NCBI RefSeq assembly: GCF_019443985.1
Contig: NZ_CP049303.1
Span: 1,984,001 to 2,048,000 of the forward strand
Length of the DNA stretch: 64,000 nt
Direction: 5' to 3'
From: Liquorilactobacillus hordei DSM 19519
GTDB taxonomy: Bacteria; Bacillota; Bacilli; Lactobacillales; Lactobacillaceae
Within the stretch, counting starts at the first letter, position 1; each line of letters begins with the position of its first letter. Of the stretch, positions 26,441-36,895 are shown piece by piece. Below the pieces are notes generated by a model, which saw nothing but the letters and a program-made list of their open reading frames with translations, searched no databases and was not told where the DNA came from. A program made the position numbers and the translations under genes.

Positions 26441-28189
26441 TTAGATTTGTTTTAAAATACTTGATAGTGCAGGTTGTGATGTTTCACTAATATTATATTG
26501 TTTTCTGTATCCCGCAACCATATCTTTACCAAAGATATTCTCATCAACCGTCACAAAACTAGTATCAATTGGATCGACATTCTTAATTTTGGCATCAATC
26601 ACAATTGGCTTGGTATTCCCCTCTGCCTGTAATTCACTAATTTTCTTCATAGTATCATTCAACTCAGCAAGATTCGTAACTGTAAACCCAATCGCACCCA
26701 TATCTTCTGCCATATGAGCCCAGTCAGCTCCTAATAAGTTAATCCCATAAAGTGCTTGATTTGCCATCAGTTTTTCATGTTGAATAAATCCAAATGCTTT
26801 ATTCTCAAGAACTACATTAATAACTGGCAAATTGTACTTAACTTCCGTCAATAAATCTGGCATTACCATTGCATAGCCACCATCTCCTGAAATCGTCCAA
26901 ACTTCACGGTCTGGATAACTAAGTTTGCCTGCCAAACCTGCTGGTAAACCAAAGCCCATTGTGCCATACCATGCTGACATTGAGAACCTTTGCTGCTTAT
27001 CAAATGGAAGTTGGCGAATTGCCCATTCAGTATTATTACCGACATCAAGACCAAAGACCGCATCGTCACTTGAGTTTTCTTTAATCGCACGTATGACACC
27101 TTCTGCACTCAAGCCTTCCTTATCATCAGAAGCAAGCTCATTTAACCATTTATCCCAATTCTGTTTGTTAATTTGTGAAGCCTTAAGAAAGGCACTTTCA
27201 TCACCTGAGAAATCTGATTTCAATAACTCTGCAAAAAATAATTTAGCATCTGCTAAAACTGTAATGTCTGCATCTCTTTGTTTACCTAAATCAGCTAAAT
27301 TATTATTTACCTGAATGAACTTAGCTGTTTCTGGCAAGTATCTTGCAAATGGAAAATTAGTTCCAACAAAGAGTACTAAATCACTCATTAAGCCGGCTTC
27401 AAAAGCTGGTTTTGTACCTAAACGTCCCCATGATCCCATAAAGTTCTTGTGATCCGTTGGCATTACACCTGTTGCTGGAGCTGTTGACAAAACTGGTAAT
27501 CCAAATTTCTCTGAGATTGCTACAACTTCTTTACGTGCCCCATAAGCACCTTTGCCAACCCACAAAATTGGATTTTTAGCTTCTTTTAATGCATCTAATA
27601 CAGCTGTGACATCTTCTTGTTTTGGAACTACTTGATTTGTAATTGCCTTCAATGGTTTTGTTTTGAAGCCATTAAATTCAATCTCCTGACCTGATAAGTC
27701 ATCTGGAATAATGACAACAGAAACTGATTTTGTTGCATATGCAGAACGAATTGCTTCATCAACAACATATGGTATCTGCTCTGCACTAACAACTTGCTTA
27801 TGAAATTCAGCAACATCCACAAACATTGGATCTTGATTCATTTCTTGGAAAAAGTTTGTATTCATAACGCCTGTTGCAGATTGCCCAACAATTGCTAAAA
27901 CAGGAACATGATCCATTTTTGCATCATATAAACCATTCAACAAGTGAACTGCTCCAGGTCCAGCCGAGCCAAAACTAACTCCTATTTTCCCAGTTAGTTT
28001 GGCATCTGCTGCAGCTGCTAATGCTCCTATCTCTTCATGTCTAACTTGAATATAATTTAATTTTTCTTTTTCTTTATAAAAACCATCAACCGTATTATTA
28101 ATTGAATCTGCAGTGATTCCATAAATATGATCAATATCCCAATCAATCAATACTTTTGCTAGAGCTTGTCCTGCTGTTATTTTTGTCAT
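26441..28189 (-). CDS. pox: Pyruvate oxidase (acetyl-phosphate and H2O2 forming)
   Basis: 582 residues from ATG 28189 (GGAGG upstream). A longer in-frame extension to 28291 has no ribosome site. ThDP/FAD enzyme: the catalytic Glu is in QVRHEEIGA near 57, and the ThDP/Mg motif GDGGYAMVMPDLLTEVKYNLP ends with the VLEN Asn. The sequence closely follows lactobacillus Pox (AAAADAKLTGKIGVSFGSAGPG). Pyruvate + phosphate + O2 gives acetyl phosphate, CO2 and H2O2, used for extra ATP and in aerobic antagonism. The leader has no clear cre box. A small gene follows. Confidence 0.9.
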   Translation of the reverse strand: MTKITAGQALAKVLIDWDIDHIYGITADSINNTVDGFYKEKEKLNYIQVRHEEIGALAAAADAKLTGKIGVSFGSAGPGAVHLLNGLYDAKMDHVPVLAIVGQSATGVMNTNFFQEMNQDPMFVDVAEFHKQVVSAEQIPYVVDEAIRSAYATKSVSVVIIPDDLSGQEIEFNGFKTKPLKAITNQVVPKQEDVTAVLDALKEAKNPILWVGKGAYGARKEVVAISEKFGLPVLSTAPATGVMPTDHKNFMGSWGRLGTKPAFEAGLMSDLVLFVGTNFPFARYLPETAKFIQVNNNLADLGKQRDADITVLADAKLFFAELLKSDFSGDESAFLKASQINKQNWDKWLNELASDDKEGLSAEGVIRAIKENSSDDAVFGLDVGNNTEWAIRQLPFDKQQRFSMSAWYGTMGFGLPAGLAGKLSYPDREVWTISGDGGYAMVMPDLLTEVKYNLPVINVVLENKAFGFIQHEKLMANQALYGINLLGADWAHMAEDMGAIGFTVTNLAELNDTMKKISELQAEGNTKPIVIDAKIKNVDPIDTSFVTVDENIFGKDMVAGYRKQYNISETSQPALSSILKQI

Positions 28190-28332
28190 AATTATTTCCT
28201 CCAAAGTGATTTCCTTTTTATATTTGTTACTTTTTTTATCACATGTACACTTTAGCTCTTTTATAATAACTTTGCAATAGTAAATTTGCATTTTTTTAAA
28301 ATAAAAGAAAAGAGCGTAATATATGGCAGAAT

Positions 28333-28419
28333 AAATTTGAATAATAGCTCAAAATTACTAGCATAGTGAAATGTTTGCTAGTAGAAATTCAAAGTTATGC
28401 AATGCATTTTAACTCATGA
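28333..28419. repeat. Dispersed palindrome, copy D (diverged)
   Basis: Keeps the order of copy A: AAATTTGA..., CAAAATTACT, an inner hairpin TACTAGCA/TGCTAGTA (28356-28363/28376-28383), AAATTCAAAGTT, GCATTTTAACTCATG. The outer 5' arm is eroded. The matching terminator-like hairpin follows. Confidence 0.55.
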
Positions 28420-28445
28420 AAAGCCTTTATTTTCAACAAAAAACA

Positions 28446-28478
28446 GGCCTAGATCAAAATTTGTTTTTGACCTAGGCC
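28446..28478 (-). terminator. Terminator of the second ABC exporter operon
   Basis: GGCCTAG.TCAAAA (28446-28459) pairs with TTTTGACCTAGGCC (28465-28478) with one mismatch. On the minus strand a TGTTTTTTG tract follows. Confidence 0.8.
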
Positions 28479-28620
28479 CTTCTTGGAATTTCATCATATA
28501 ATTACAAAACTAGAATCATTATATGGTATTTAATATATTTATGAACTTGAAAATATATTTAAATTATAATAATTTACTTTACGTTCAAGCATTAACTGTT
28601 TATCAAATCTTGTTACTTTT

Positions 28621-30411
28621 TTAGTTATTCAATAAATTTTGTGCAGTTTGCAACTGATACATCTCGTAGTATTTTCCATGTTTTGCTAGAAGTTCATCAT
28701 GCGTCCCACTCTCAGTAATTCTTCCGTCATCTAAAACTAAAATCTGATCAGCATCACGAATTGTTGATAACCTGTGAGCAATAACAATCGTTGTTCTGCC
28801 ATTCCTCATCTTCTTAAGGCCTTCTTGGATTAATAATTCGGTTTGCGTATCAATATTTGCAGTTGCTTCATCCAATATCAAAATTTTCGGATTTCTAACA
28901 ATGGTTCTTGCAAAAGATAATAGTTGTTTCTCCCCTGCCGAATATGTTGCTCCACGTTCTATTACTCTCGTATGATATTTTTTTGGTAACTTTTCTATAA
29001 ATTGATTAGCATGTACGAATTCTGCGGCTTTCTTAATCTGTTCATCAGAAACATTCGCATCAAACATTCTGATATTGGATGCAATATCGCCATAAAATAA
29101 AAACGAATCTTGTAATACCAGCCCTATCTTTTGTCGCAATTCCTTTGTGCTGAACTTCCGAATATCTGTACCATCAATTTCGACCTTACCTTTAGCAAAC
29201 TCGTAAAACCTCATTAAAATATTAATCGTTGAACTTTTACCACTCCCTGTGTGTCCAACTAAAGCTATTGTTTGACCTGGTTCAACTTTAAAATTGATGT
29301 CTTTCAAAACATCTTTTCCTTGTTCGTAAGCAAAAGTAACATTTTTGAATTCGATTTTTCCATTAGTAATTTGACTATCCGCACTCTCATCTTGAATTGG
29401 TGCCAAAGTCGAATCATCCATAATTCGCAAAATACGACTTCCAGCTACCATCCCATCTTGAAAGACGGTCAATGAATTCATTACATCAGACATTGGATTA
29501 AAGAAGCTTTGTAAATATGACAAGAAAGCATATATTACACCTGCCTGCACAAAATTTGTAGTTCCATTTATTCCAAAACCACCTAATGCAATAACTTCAG
29601 AAAAGATAAACAAAAGCGTTATTACAGGATTGAGTAATAAAGAGTTTACTTTAATCATTGCTAATCTCATCTTGAGATAATCTTCATTTGTTTCCTCAAA
29701 TTCTCTTAAGATTCTCTCTTCCTGTCTAAATTGTTGAATAACACCCATTCCTAATAGGTTTTCACTTAACTTCGCATTAATTTCACTTAAATACTCTCTC
29801 ATCTGCCGATAAATTTTTGAACTATACAGCTGATAATATATGATTACTAAAATCACAATCGGTAAAAACAACAAAATGATGAGTGCTAACTTCATATTTG
29901 TAAAGTACATCGCCACAAAAGCTGAAGCACTCGAAAAAAAAGTTACAATTAAAGTTAAGAAAAGCACCCAAAAATCAAATAATGTCTTAGTATCATTAGT
30001 AACCCTAGAAACAATTGAGCCTGCTGGTACCTGATCAAAATAATGCATCCCCAAATGATGCAGTTTTTCAAACAACCTAACTCTAATTAATTCAAGTGTT
30101 CGTTCTGATCCCATGGAATAGCAGAAATTTTGAATAAACTGCGTAACTGCCTTAATGATAGTTCCTAAAAAGTAGAGGCCAGCAAAAAAGAACATTATAT
30201 TCAAAGTCGCGTTCTTATTAGTAAGAAAATGATCCATGTAATATTGTAATAATTTTGGCAGCAATATGTTGACTACACTTAATATTCCAGCAAATACGAT
30301 AGCCGTAACAAATTGCCATTTAAACTCTATTGCAAACGGCAGCAATCGTTTCAAAACTGTAAACTGTTCTTTCAAACTCATAGTTTTTGCCCATTCTGAC
30401 TTTTTTTCCAT
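28621..30411 (-). CDS. ABC multidrug exporter subunit, catalytic half (YheH/BmrD-like)
   Basis: 596 residues: six-helix exporter domain, then an ATPase. Walker A GHTGSGKSS, Walker B ILILDEATANID (catalytic Glu present) and the switch His (IVIAHR) are intact. The signature is degenerate (YSAGEKQ). It complements the upstream partner, giving one catalytic and one degenerate site. It starts 6 bases after the partner's stop. Pairs of this kind export drugs such as fluoroquinolones or dyes in Bacillus (BmrCD); the substrate here is unknown. Confidence 0.87.
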   Translation of the reverse strand: MEKKSEWAKTMSLKEQFTVLKRLLPFAIEFKWQFVTAIVFAGILSVVNILLPKLLQYYMDHFLTNKNATLNIMFFFAGLYFLGTIIKAVTQFIQNFCYSMGSERTLELIRVRLFEKLHHLGMHYFDQVPAGSIVSRVTNDTKTLFDFWVLFLTLIVTFFSSASAFVAMYFTNMKLALIILLFLPIVILVIIYYQLYSSKIYRQMREYLSEINAKLSENLLGMGVIQQFRQEERILREFEETNEDYLKMRLAMIKVNSLLLNPVITLLFIFSEVIALGGFGINGTTNFVQAGVIYAFLSYLQSFFNPMSDVMNSLTVFQDGMVAGSRILRIMDDSTLAPIQDESADSQITNGKIEFKNVTFAYEQGKDVLKDINFKVEPGQTIALVGHTGSGKSSTINILMRFYEFAKGKVEIDGTDIRKFSTKELRQKIGLVLQDSFLFYGDIASNIRMFDANVSDEQIKKAAEFVHANQFIEKLPKKYHTRVIERGATYSAGEKQLLSFARTIVRNPKILILDEATANIDTQTELLIQEGLKKMRNGRTTIVIAHRLSTIRDADQILVLDDGRITESGTHDELLAKHGKYYEMYQLQTAQNLLNN

Positions 30412-30417
30412 CAGTGA

Positions 30418-32166
30418 TTACTTCCTCCCCTCCATTTGCTGTTCAACCTGTTGCATCTTGTAGGTCTGCTCGTACCAGCCTTTTTTATTAATTAAATTCT
30501 TATGTGTTCCGCGTTGAGTAATCCTACCATCTTTAACTACTATTATTTCTTGCGCATTCATTACACTACTCAAGCGACTCGCAACTATTATTGTTGTTTT
30601 ATCTGTTCGAAGTTTCTTTACTCGTTTAAGAATATGATCCTCAGTCTTAGCGTCAACTGCAGACAATGAATCATCCAAGATTAGTACTTCAGGATTCAGT
30701 ACTAAAGCCCTTGCAATCGCCAAACGTTGCTTTTGACCTCCTGAAAGAGAAATTCCCTGTTCACCAACTTGTGTTTGATAGCCATCCGGTAATTTTAGGA
30801 TATCATCATGTAAATCAGCAATAAACGCTGCGTTCTCAACTTCTGCAATACTAGCATCAGGTTTTGCAAATCTGATATTCTCGAAGATAGTCGTTGAAAA
30901 AAGAATGCTATTTTGTGGAACATAGCCAATCGAAGGTAAATATGTGTCTAACTTGTACTCTTTAATATCGATGTTATTTACTTGAATACTTCCCTTGTAG
31001 TCATCAAATTGACGTAAAAAAAGTTTTAAAATAGTTGATTTGCCAGCTCCTGTTTTCCCAACAATTCCAAAAACGTGTCCACTTTTTATGCTAAATTTAA
31101 TTTGTTGTAAAGCTAATTCATTTGAATCTGGATATTTAAATTCATCAATTTCATACTTCACATCGCCGTGAGGTGCTTTTGTAACCGGATTAAAGGCCTC
31201 CGTAATCTTACTTCTCTCAGCGAGTAATAATTGAATCCGATCGTAACTCGCACTGCCCAATTCAATGATGTTAAATAAACGCCCAATTGCAAACATTGGC
31301 CATATCAAAATTCCAATGTAAGAAATAAAAGAGATTAATTGTCCAATTGAGATTGTATTGTTAATTACAAAATATCCTCCAAGTATTATGGTTGCTACGT
31401 ATGCCAATCCAATTATTAAACTTGTAACTGGATCAAAAAGTGAATCCAAGAAATTCGCTCTCCGATTAGCCTTAATCACTTCTTTTACATGAGCATCAAA
31501 ATCAGCGATATCTTCTTTTTCTTGTCCAAGTGCTTTGATAACTTTAATTCCTAGAATACTTTCTTGGGTTTTATTATTAATACTTGAAAATTCTGCCTGT
31601 GCTCTATCATATGCACTATGAATTATATTGCCAAGTATTCTTGATAGTATTGCCAACAAAGGTAACGGAACAATTGCAATCAGTGTTAAGCGCCAATTAA
31701 CAAAAAACATCATGGCAATAATCGTTGAGATACCCGTGATGATTGAATCTGCAAATGTCAAAATGCCGATACCTGCAACTTGCTGAACAGCCGTGATGTC
31801 GTTTGTAGCATGCGCCATCAAATCTCCAATTCGATACTTTTGATAGAAAGTCTCGTCCATTGCTGTAAAATGAGTTACCAGTCTTGTTCTAATTGTTCTT
31901 TCAAGTAAGGCGGAACTCCCCCAAATATATCTTCGCCAAAAATATCTGAATATATATTGTCCAATTCCCACCAATGTTAGTGCAGTTAAGAAGAAAATTA
32001 ATTTTTGGACTGTCAATTGATGTCCCTGAATACTATCTACCATATTACCAATTATTCTTGGTGGGATAATATTCAGCACAGCGACCAACAATAGATAGAA
32101 TATCCCCAATAAATAAGATTTCTTTTGTTCTTTAAAAAACCACGACAGTTTCAGAAAAATCCCCAT
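30418..32166 (-). CDS. ABC multidrug exporter subunit, degenerate half (YheI/BmrC-like)
   Basis: 582 residues from ATG 32166 (GAAGGGG upstream; an ATG directly abutting that site at 32178 is unlikely). Walker A GKTGAGKST and signature LSGGQKQRLAIARA are canonical. Walker B ends in LDDSLSAVD (Asp for Glu) and the switch reads VASR (Ser for His). These substitutions define the non-hydrolysing half. It is the first gene of the exporter operon. Upstream are a TATAAT box (32190-32195) and an inverted repeat (32204-32247) that may bind a regulator. Confidence 0.87.
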   Translation of the reverse strand: MGIFLKLSWFFKEQKKSYLLGIFYLLLVAVLNIIPPRIIGNMVDSIQGHQLTVQKLIFFLTALTLVGIGQYIFRYFWRRYIWGSSALLERTIRTRLVTHFTAMDETFYQKYRIGDLMAHATNDITAVQQVAGIGILTFADSIITGISTIIAMMFFVNWRLTLIAIVPLPLLAILSRILGNIIHSAYDRAQAEFSSINNKTQESILGIKVIKALGQEKEDIADFDAHVKEVIKANRRANFLDSLFDPVTSLIIGLAYVATIILGGYFVINNTISIGQLISFISYIGILIWPMFAIGRLFNIIELGSASYDRIQLLLAERSKITEAFNPVTKAPHGDVKYEIDEFKYPDSNELALQQIKFSIKSGHVFGIVGKTGAGKSTILKLFLRQFDDYKGSIQVNNIDIKEYKLDTYLPSIGYVPQNSILFSTTIFENIRFAKPDASIAEVENAAFIADLHDDILKLPDGYQTQVGEQGISLSGGQKQRLAIARALVLNPEVLILDDSLSAVDAKTEDHILKRVKKLRTDKTTIIVASRLSSVMNAQEIIVVKDGRITQRGTHKNLINKKGWYEQTYKMQQVEQQMEGRK

Positions 32167-32189
32167 GTTTTTGTACATCCCCTTCAAGA

Positions 32190-32247
32190 ATTATATCCAC
32201 AGAAAGTAGGCTAAAAGTTAATTTTTATCGACTTTTATGCCTCACTT
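32190..32247 (-). promoter_or_regulatory. Putative -10 box and inverted-repeat operator of the exporter operon
   Basis: On the minus strand AAGTGAGGCATAAAAGT (32231-32247) and ACTTTTAGCCTACTT (32204-32218) form an inverted repeat with two single-base bulges. It lies just upstream of TATAAT (32190-32195). The position over the -35 zone fits a repressor or activator site. No good -35 hexamer is seen. Confidence 0.4.
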
Positions 32248-32381
32248 CTTTATGCAAAACTATTTTTTTGCAATATCACCAATAATACCCTCCAATCTTA
32301 TAATCAACAAGTTTTTCAGACAAATTGAATTTAAAACTATTTTCCTTATCATCCTTTTATACCGAATCAATAATAAAAAAG

Positions 32382-32406
32382 CTGAATCAAAATTTAACTT
32401 TTGACC
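32382..32406 (-). terminator. Weak hairpin after the GntR gene
   Basis: TGAATCAAAA/TTTTGACCCA arms around TTTAAC, the core shared with the repeat-associated hairpins. The minus strand continues into CTTTTTTATT. It lies 25-49 bases after the gntR stop. Confidence 0.5.
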
Positions 32407-32430
32407 CAACCTTCCACTTAATTTAATAAA

Positions 32431-33156
32431 CTAGAAATCATTCACATCTAAAACCGTATAACTTCTTTTGTCATAACGATTACGACTTGTTGCATATTCA
32501 ATATTTTTGCCATTATTCAACCAAACTATTTCTTCAAACTCCAACATCGGATCTGTGTCTTTTGCATTTAGGTATTTCTTATCATATTCATCAGGTAGTC
32601 CAGCTCTAATTTTTCGATATGCACCACCAAACTTAAGTTTTAGCTCTTTATGCAAATAGCCATAAATTGAAGTTTTTAGTACTTCTTCATTTAACCCTGG
32701 GACTAGATTAACAGGCATAAAAGTATGTTCCAGAATTAACGGATCACCTTCAAGTATTCTTAGCCTAATGATTTCATAAACGGGGCAGTCTTTAGGAATA
32801 TCTAACTTTTTTTGAATATCCTCTGATGGAAACTTGACATCAAAACTGATAATCTTACTCTCAACCTTTTCTGCACCTTGTTGCTCTGTCATTCCATCAA
32901 AAGCATTTGCTGGTGAATCTCCGGCTGCTTTGATAGGGATATTCCCTAATACAAAAGTTCCTAGACCTGATTGCTTATATATTAAGCCAGAACTAGCTAA
33001 TCTATCCAGTGCCTTTTTTACCGTCATACGACTCACATTAAATTCTTCAGCAAGAGTATTTTGATCAGGCATTAACTCACGCGCTGGATAGGTGCCTTCT
33101 AAGATTCTTTTTCTTATTTCTGCTGCAATCACTAGATATTTTGCTTTTGTCACCAT
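32431..33156 (-). CDS. GntR/HutC-family transcriptional regulator
   Basis: About 241 residues from ATG 33156; an upstream in-frame start at 33168 is possible. The N-terminal winged helix-turn-helix reads LAEEFNVSRMTVKKALDRLASSGLIYKQSGLGTFV. The C-terminal UTRA effector domain includes LEHTFMPVNLVPGL and EFEEIVWLNNGKNIEYA. UTRA domains bind sugar phosphates. It is the last gene of the beta-glucoside PTS operon and probably represses it, with a phosphorylated glucoside as inducer. The operator was not identified. Confidence 0.85.
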   Translation of the reverse strand: MVTKAKYLVIAAEIRKRILEGTYPARELMPDQNTLAEEFNVSRMTVKKALDRLASSGLIYKQSGLGTFVLGNIPIKAAGDSPANAFDGMTEQQGAEKVESKIISFDVKFPSEDIQKKLDIPKDCPVYEIIRLRILEGDPLILEHTFMPVNLVPGLNEEVLKTSIYGYLHKELKLKFGGAYRKIRAGLPDEYDKKYLNAKDTDPMLEFEEIVWLNNGKNIEYATSRNRYDKRSYTVLDVNDF

Positions 33157-33278
33157 ACTTAAGACCATTCCCGTTCACTCTGATTTAGACCCGCATTATT
33201 TAAAACAGTTATCAATTAACTCAGTGCCCTACGATAATAATATGTTAAGAATAACTAAAATGCAAAGGTCTAAATTCA

Positions 33279-34736
<1,458 letters not shown>

Positions 34737-34793
34737 CTAAAAAGGAATGTCCGTCGCAACCGCAACACGCCGTCATTCCTTTTTTGCAACTAC

Positions 34794-35114
34794 TTAGTTT
34801 TTTTCAACTATTTTTTCATATAATTCTACAATTTCTTGTGCTAGATCCCTGAATGTAATCGCAGTCATCAAATGATCTTGTGCATGAACCATATATAAGT
34901 TCACTTCATTAGGTTGTCCTTGCGCTTCCTTCGTTAACATATTTGTCTGCACATTATGTGCTTTGCTGAGTGACTCATTTGACTTATCTAAAAAATTTTT
35001 TGCTGCGCTGAAATCATTTTGCTTCGCAGCTCTGATGGCCTCTACGGCAAATCCTTTTGCATTGCCCCCTTCCATTATAAGTCCCATGATTACTTCCATA
35101 TTATCTGTATTCAT
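34794..35114 (-). CDS. PTS lactose/cellobiose-family EIIA
   Basis: 106 residues, three-helix EIIA of the Lac family. The phosphorylated His lies in YMVHAQDHLMTA near 77, and the start reads MEVIMGLIMEGGNAKG. It passes phosphate from HPr to EIIB. Only one base separates it from the EIIB stop, so coupling is tight. Start ATG with GAGGGG. Confidence 0.93.
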   Translation of the reverse strand: MNTDNMEVIMGLIMEGGNAKGFAVEAIRAAKQNDFSAAKNFLDKSNESLSKAHNVQTNMLTKEAQGQPNEVNLYMVHAQDHLMTAITFRDLAQEIVELYEKIVEKN

Positions 35115-35115
35115 C

Positions 35116-35439
35116 TTATCCCCTCGCCATCAATTCTTCAGCAAATTTCAAAACATTCGCACCATTCATCATTCCATAATCAGACATATTGATTACATCC
35201 ATTGGAACCCCAGCTTCATCTGCCTTTTTTTGTACAGTAGCTCTCATATAAGCAACTTGTGGTCCAAGTAACAGCACATCTGGAGTTTTCTTTCTAAATT
35301 CTTGATCAATATCTGCAGTTGATTTTGCGAAAATTTCATAATTTTTGCCTTCTTCTTTTGCTGCAGCCTGCATCTTAGATACAAGTAGTGATGTTGACAT
35401 TCCAGCTGAGCATGCAAGCATAATTGTTTTTTCTACCAT
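35116..35439 (-). CDS. PTS lactose/cellobiose-family EIIB
   Basis: 107 residues from ATG 35439 (AAGGAAG upstream). The more distal start at 35469 would overlap the EIIC stop and has no better site. The phosphorylated Cys sits in IMLACSAGMSTSLLV near residue 10, followed by the P-loop-like turn of the family. It transfers phosphate from EIIA to the sugar bound by EIIC. Confidence 0.92.
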   Translation of the reverse strand: MVEKTIMLACSAGMSTSLLVSKMQAAAKEEGKNYEIFAKSTADIDQEFRKKTPDVLLLGPQVAYMRATVQKKADEAGVPMDVINMSDYGMMNGANVLKFAEELMARG

Positions 35440-35461
35440 ACTATCATCTTCCTTTTCTTTC

Positions 35462-36895
35462 TTATTCACCTTTTGCGGTTTTCTCTTGTTCTTGTGCTAG
35501 TAGATAATTATCGTATTTCTTAGCAAATGGGAAATAAATACCAGTTGACATCGCAAGGACTATTGCTTGCCAGATTGCCATCTTCCATCCTCCAATTAAG
35601 AAACCTGAAATAATAGGCGGTGTTGTCCAAGGAGCAGCAACTCCATTCAATGGAGGTACAATTCCAAAATATATGACTAAATAAGTGGTTAAGGCGACAA
35701 TTACAGGTGTCAAGAAGAACGGAATTGCTAAGAATGGATTCATAACAAGTGGTAATCCAAACAAGAATGGTTCATTAATGTTGAATAAGGCCGGAATAAA
35801 TTCAATCTTTCCAATTGATTTCATCTGTACAGATTTTGCAGCATATAATGTGAATACTACTAGACCAATCGTAATACCCGATCCTGTTAAATTAATAAAG
35901 TTGTTATAAAATTCGTTAGTAACAATGTGTGCTCCATTTGCTAATGAAAGTTGATTATGTTGATACAAATTTGCATTATCAAATGTGTTTGGAATCAGCA
36001 AGCCACTTGTAATCGCTCCCATAATCAAGCCTCCGTGTACCCCAAAGAACCAGAAAAATGGCACCAAGAACGCGATGATTAATGCACCACCAAGTGAATC
36101 TGTAAGTCCTTGCAACGGAGCTTGTAACATCTTGTAAATCAATTGCAAAATATCTGTGCTCATAACGCCCTTGAAGAATGCATATATTAACATTGAAACA
36201 GTGAGAATTACCCCTGCTGGAATCATTGCAGTAAATTGATTAGCAACATTTGCGGGAACTTGTTCAGGCAACGTAATTTTCCAACCAGCCCGCATCATTG
36301 CAGAATATGACCATCCAACAAGAATACCAATAATAATTGCAGCAATCATTCCCTGTCCGCCTAGCCAAGTAATGTTGACGACACCTGTTATAGGAGAAGT
36401 CAAATATGTTTGAACGACATGTGGTAATTTGTCTATTTGTTCACTCAACTTAACTCCAGAGTAGATTACGTTACCTGCAGCATCTGTAATACCTGATCCT
36501 GTCTTACCCGCGGCACCGACTAATGGGTTATCGACTTGTAAAAATTGCAATAATAAAAATGATGATAGTGAAGTTAATCCCGCTGGCAATGCTTCATATC
36601 CTTCATTCCTTACATACACATATGCAATTCCTATAGATGCCCAAACTGAAATCAGACCAAATGAAGTCGTATATGCTTGGTTAAAGAATGCTGACCACCC
36701 TGACGCTTTTAAGGCACTTGCAACAGCAGGTATCGGAATGTTTGATAAAATCAAGAAAATTGACCCAATAATAATGAAAGGTAATGCATAAACCATTCCG
36801 TCTTTTAATGCTGTAATAGGTTTTGTATTAACGAATTTCATTATTGGAGGTAATAATTTATTATTTATAAAATCCCCAAATCCTTTTTTTGTCAT
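35462..36895 (-). CDS. PTS lactose/cellobiose-family EIIC permease
   Basis: 477 residues, about ten hydrophobic segments. It begins with the family's KLLPPIMKFVNTKPITALKDGMVYALPFI and has the sugar-site loop NINEPFLFGLPLVMNP near 370. It imports and phosphorylates a beta-glucoside with EIIA and EIIB. Its ATG overlaps the stop of the first glucosidase gene by one base (TAATG) with GGAGATG upstream. Confidence 0.92.
   Translation of the reverse strand: MTKKGFGDFINNKLLPPIMKFVNTKPITALKDGMVYALPFIIIGSIFLILSNIPIPAVASALKASGWSAFFNQAYTTSFGLISVWASIGIAYVYVRNEGYEALPAGLTSLSSFLLLQFLQVDNPLVGAAGKTGSGITDAAGNVIYSGVKLSEQIDKLPHVVQTYLTSPITGVVNITWLGGQGMIAAIIIGILVGWSYSAMMRAGWKITLPEQVPANVANQFTAMIPAGVILTVSMLIYAFFKGVMSTDILQLIYKMLQAPLQGLTDSLGGALIIAFLVPFFWFFGVHGGLIMGAITSGLLIPNTFDNANLYQHNQLSLANGAHIVTNEFYNNFINLTGSGITIGLVVFTLYAAKSVQMKSIGKIEFIPALFNINEPFLFGLPLVMNPFLAIPFFLTPVIVALTTYLVIYFGIVPPLNGVAAPWTTPPIISGFLIGGWKMAIWQAIVLAMSTGIYFPFAKKYDNYLLAQEQEKTAKGE

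Larger units (their letters stand above)
28190..28620. other. Intergenic region: pox leader, repeat copy D and exporter terminator
   Basis: The pox-proximal part is AT-rich; a possible minus-strand promoter there is too weak to call. The middle is repeat copy D (28333-28419), then a terminator (28446-28478) for the ABC exporter operon. The remaining 140 bases before 28621 show nothing recognisable. Confidence 0.6.

Noticed and set aside
26925..27314. 129-residue plus-strand frame
   Set aside because: Antisense to pyruvate oxidase, with no initiation signal.
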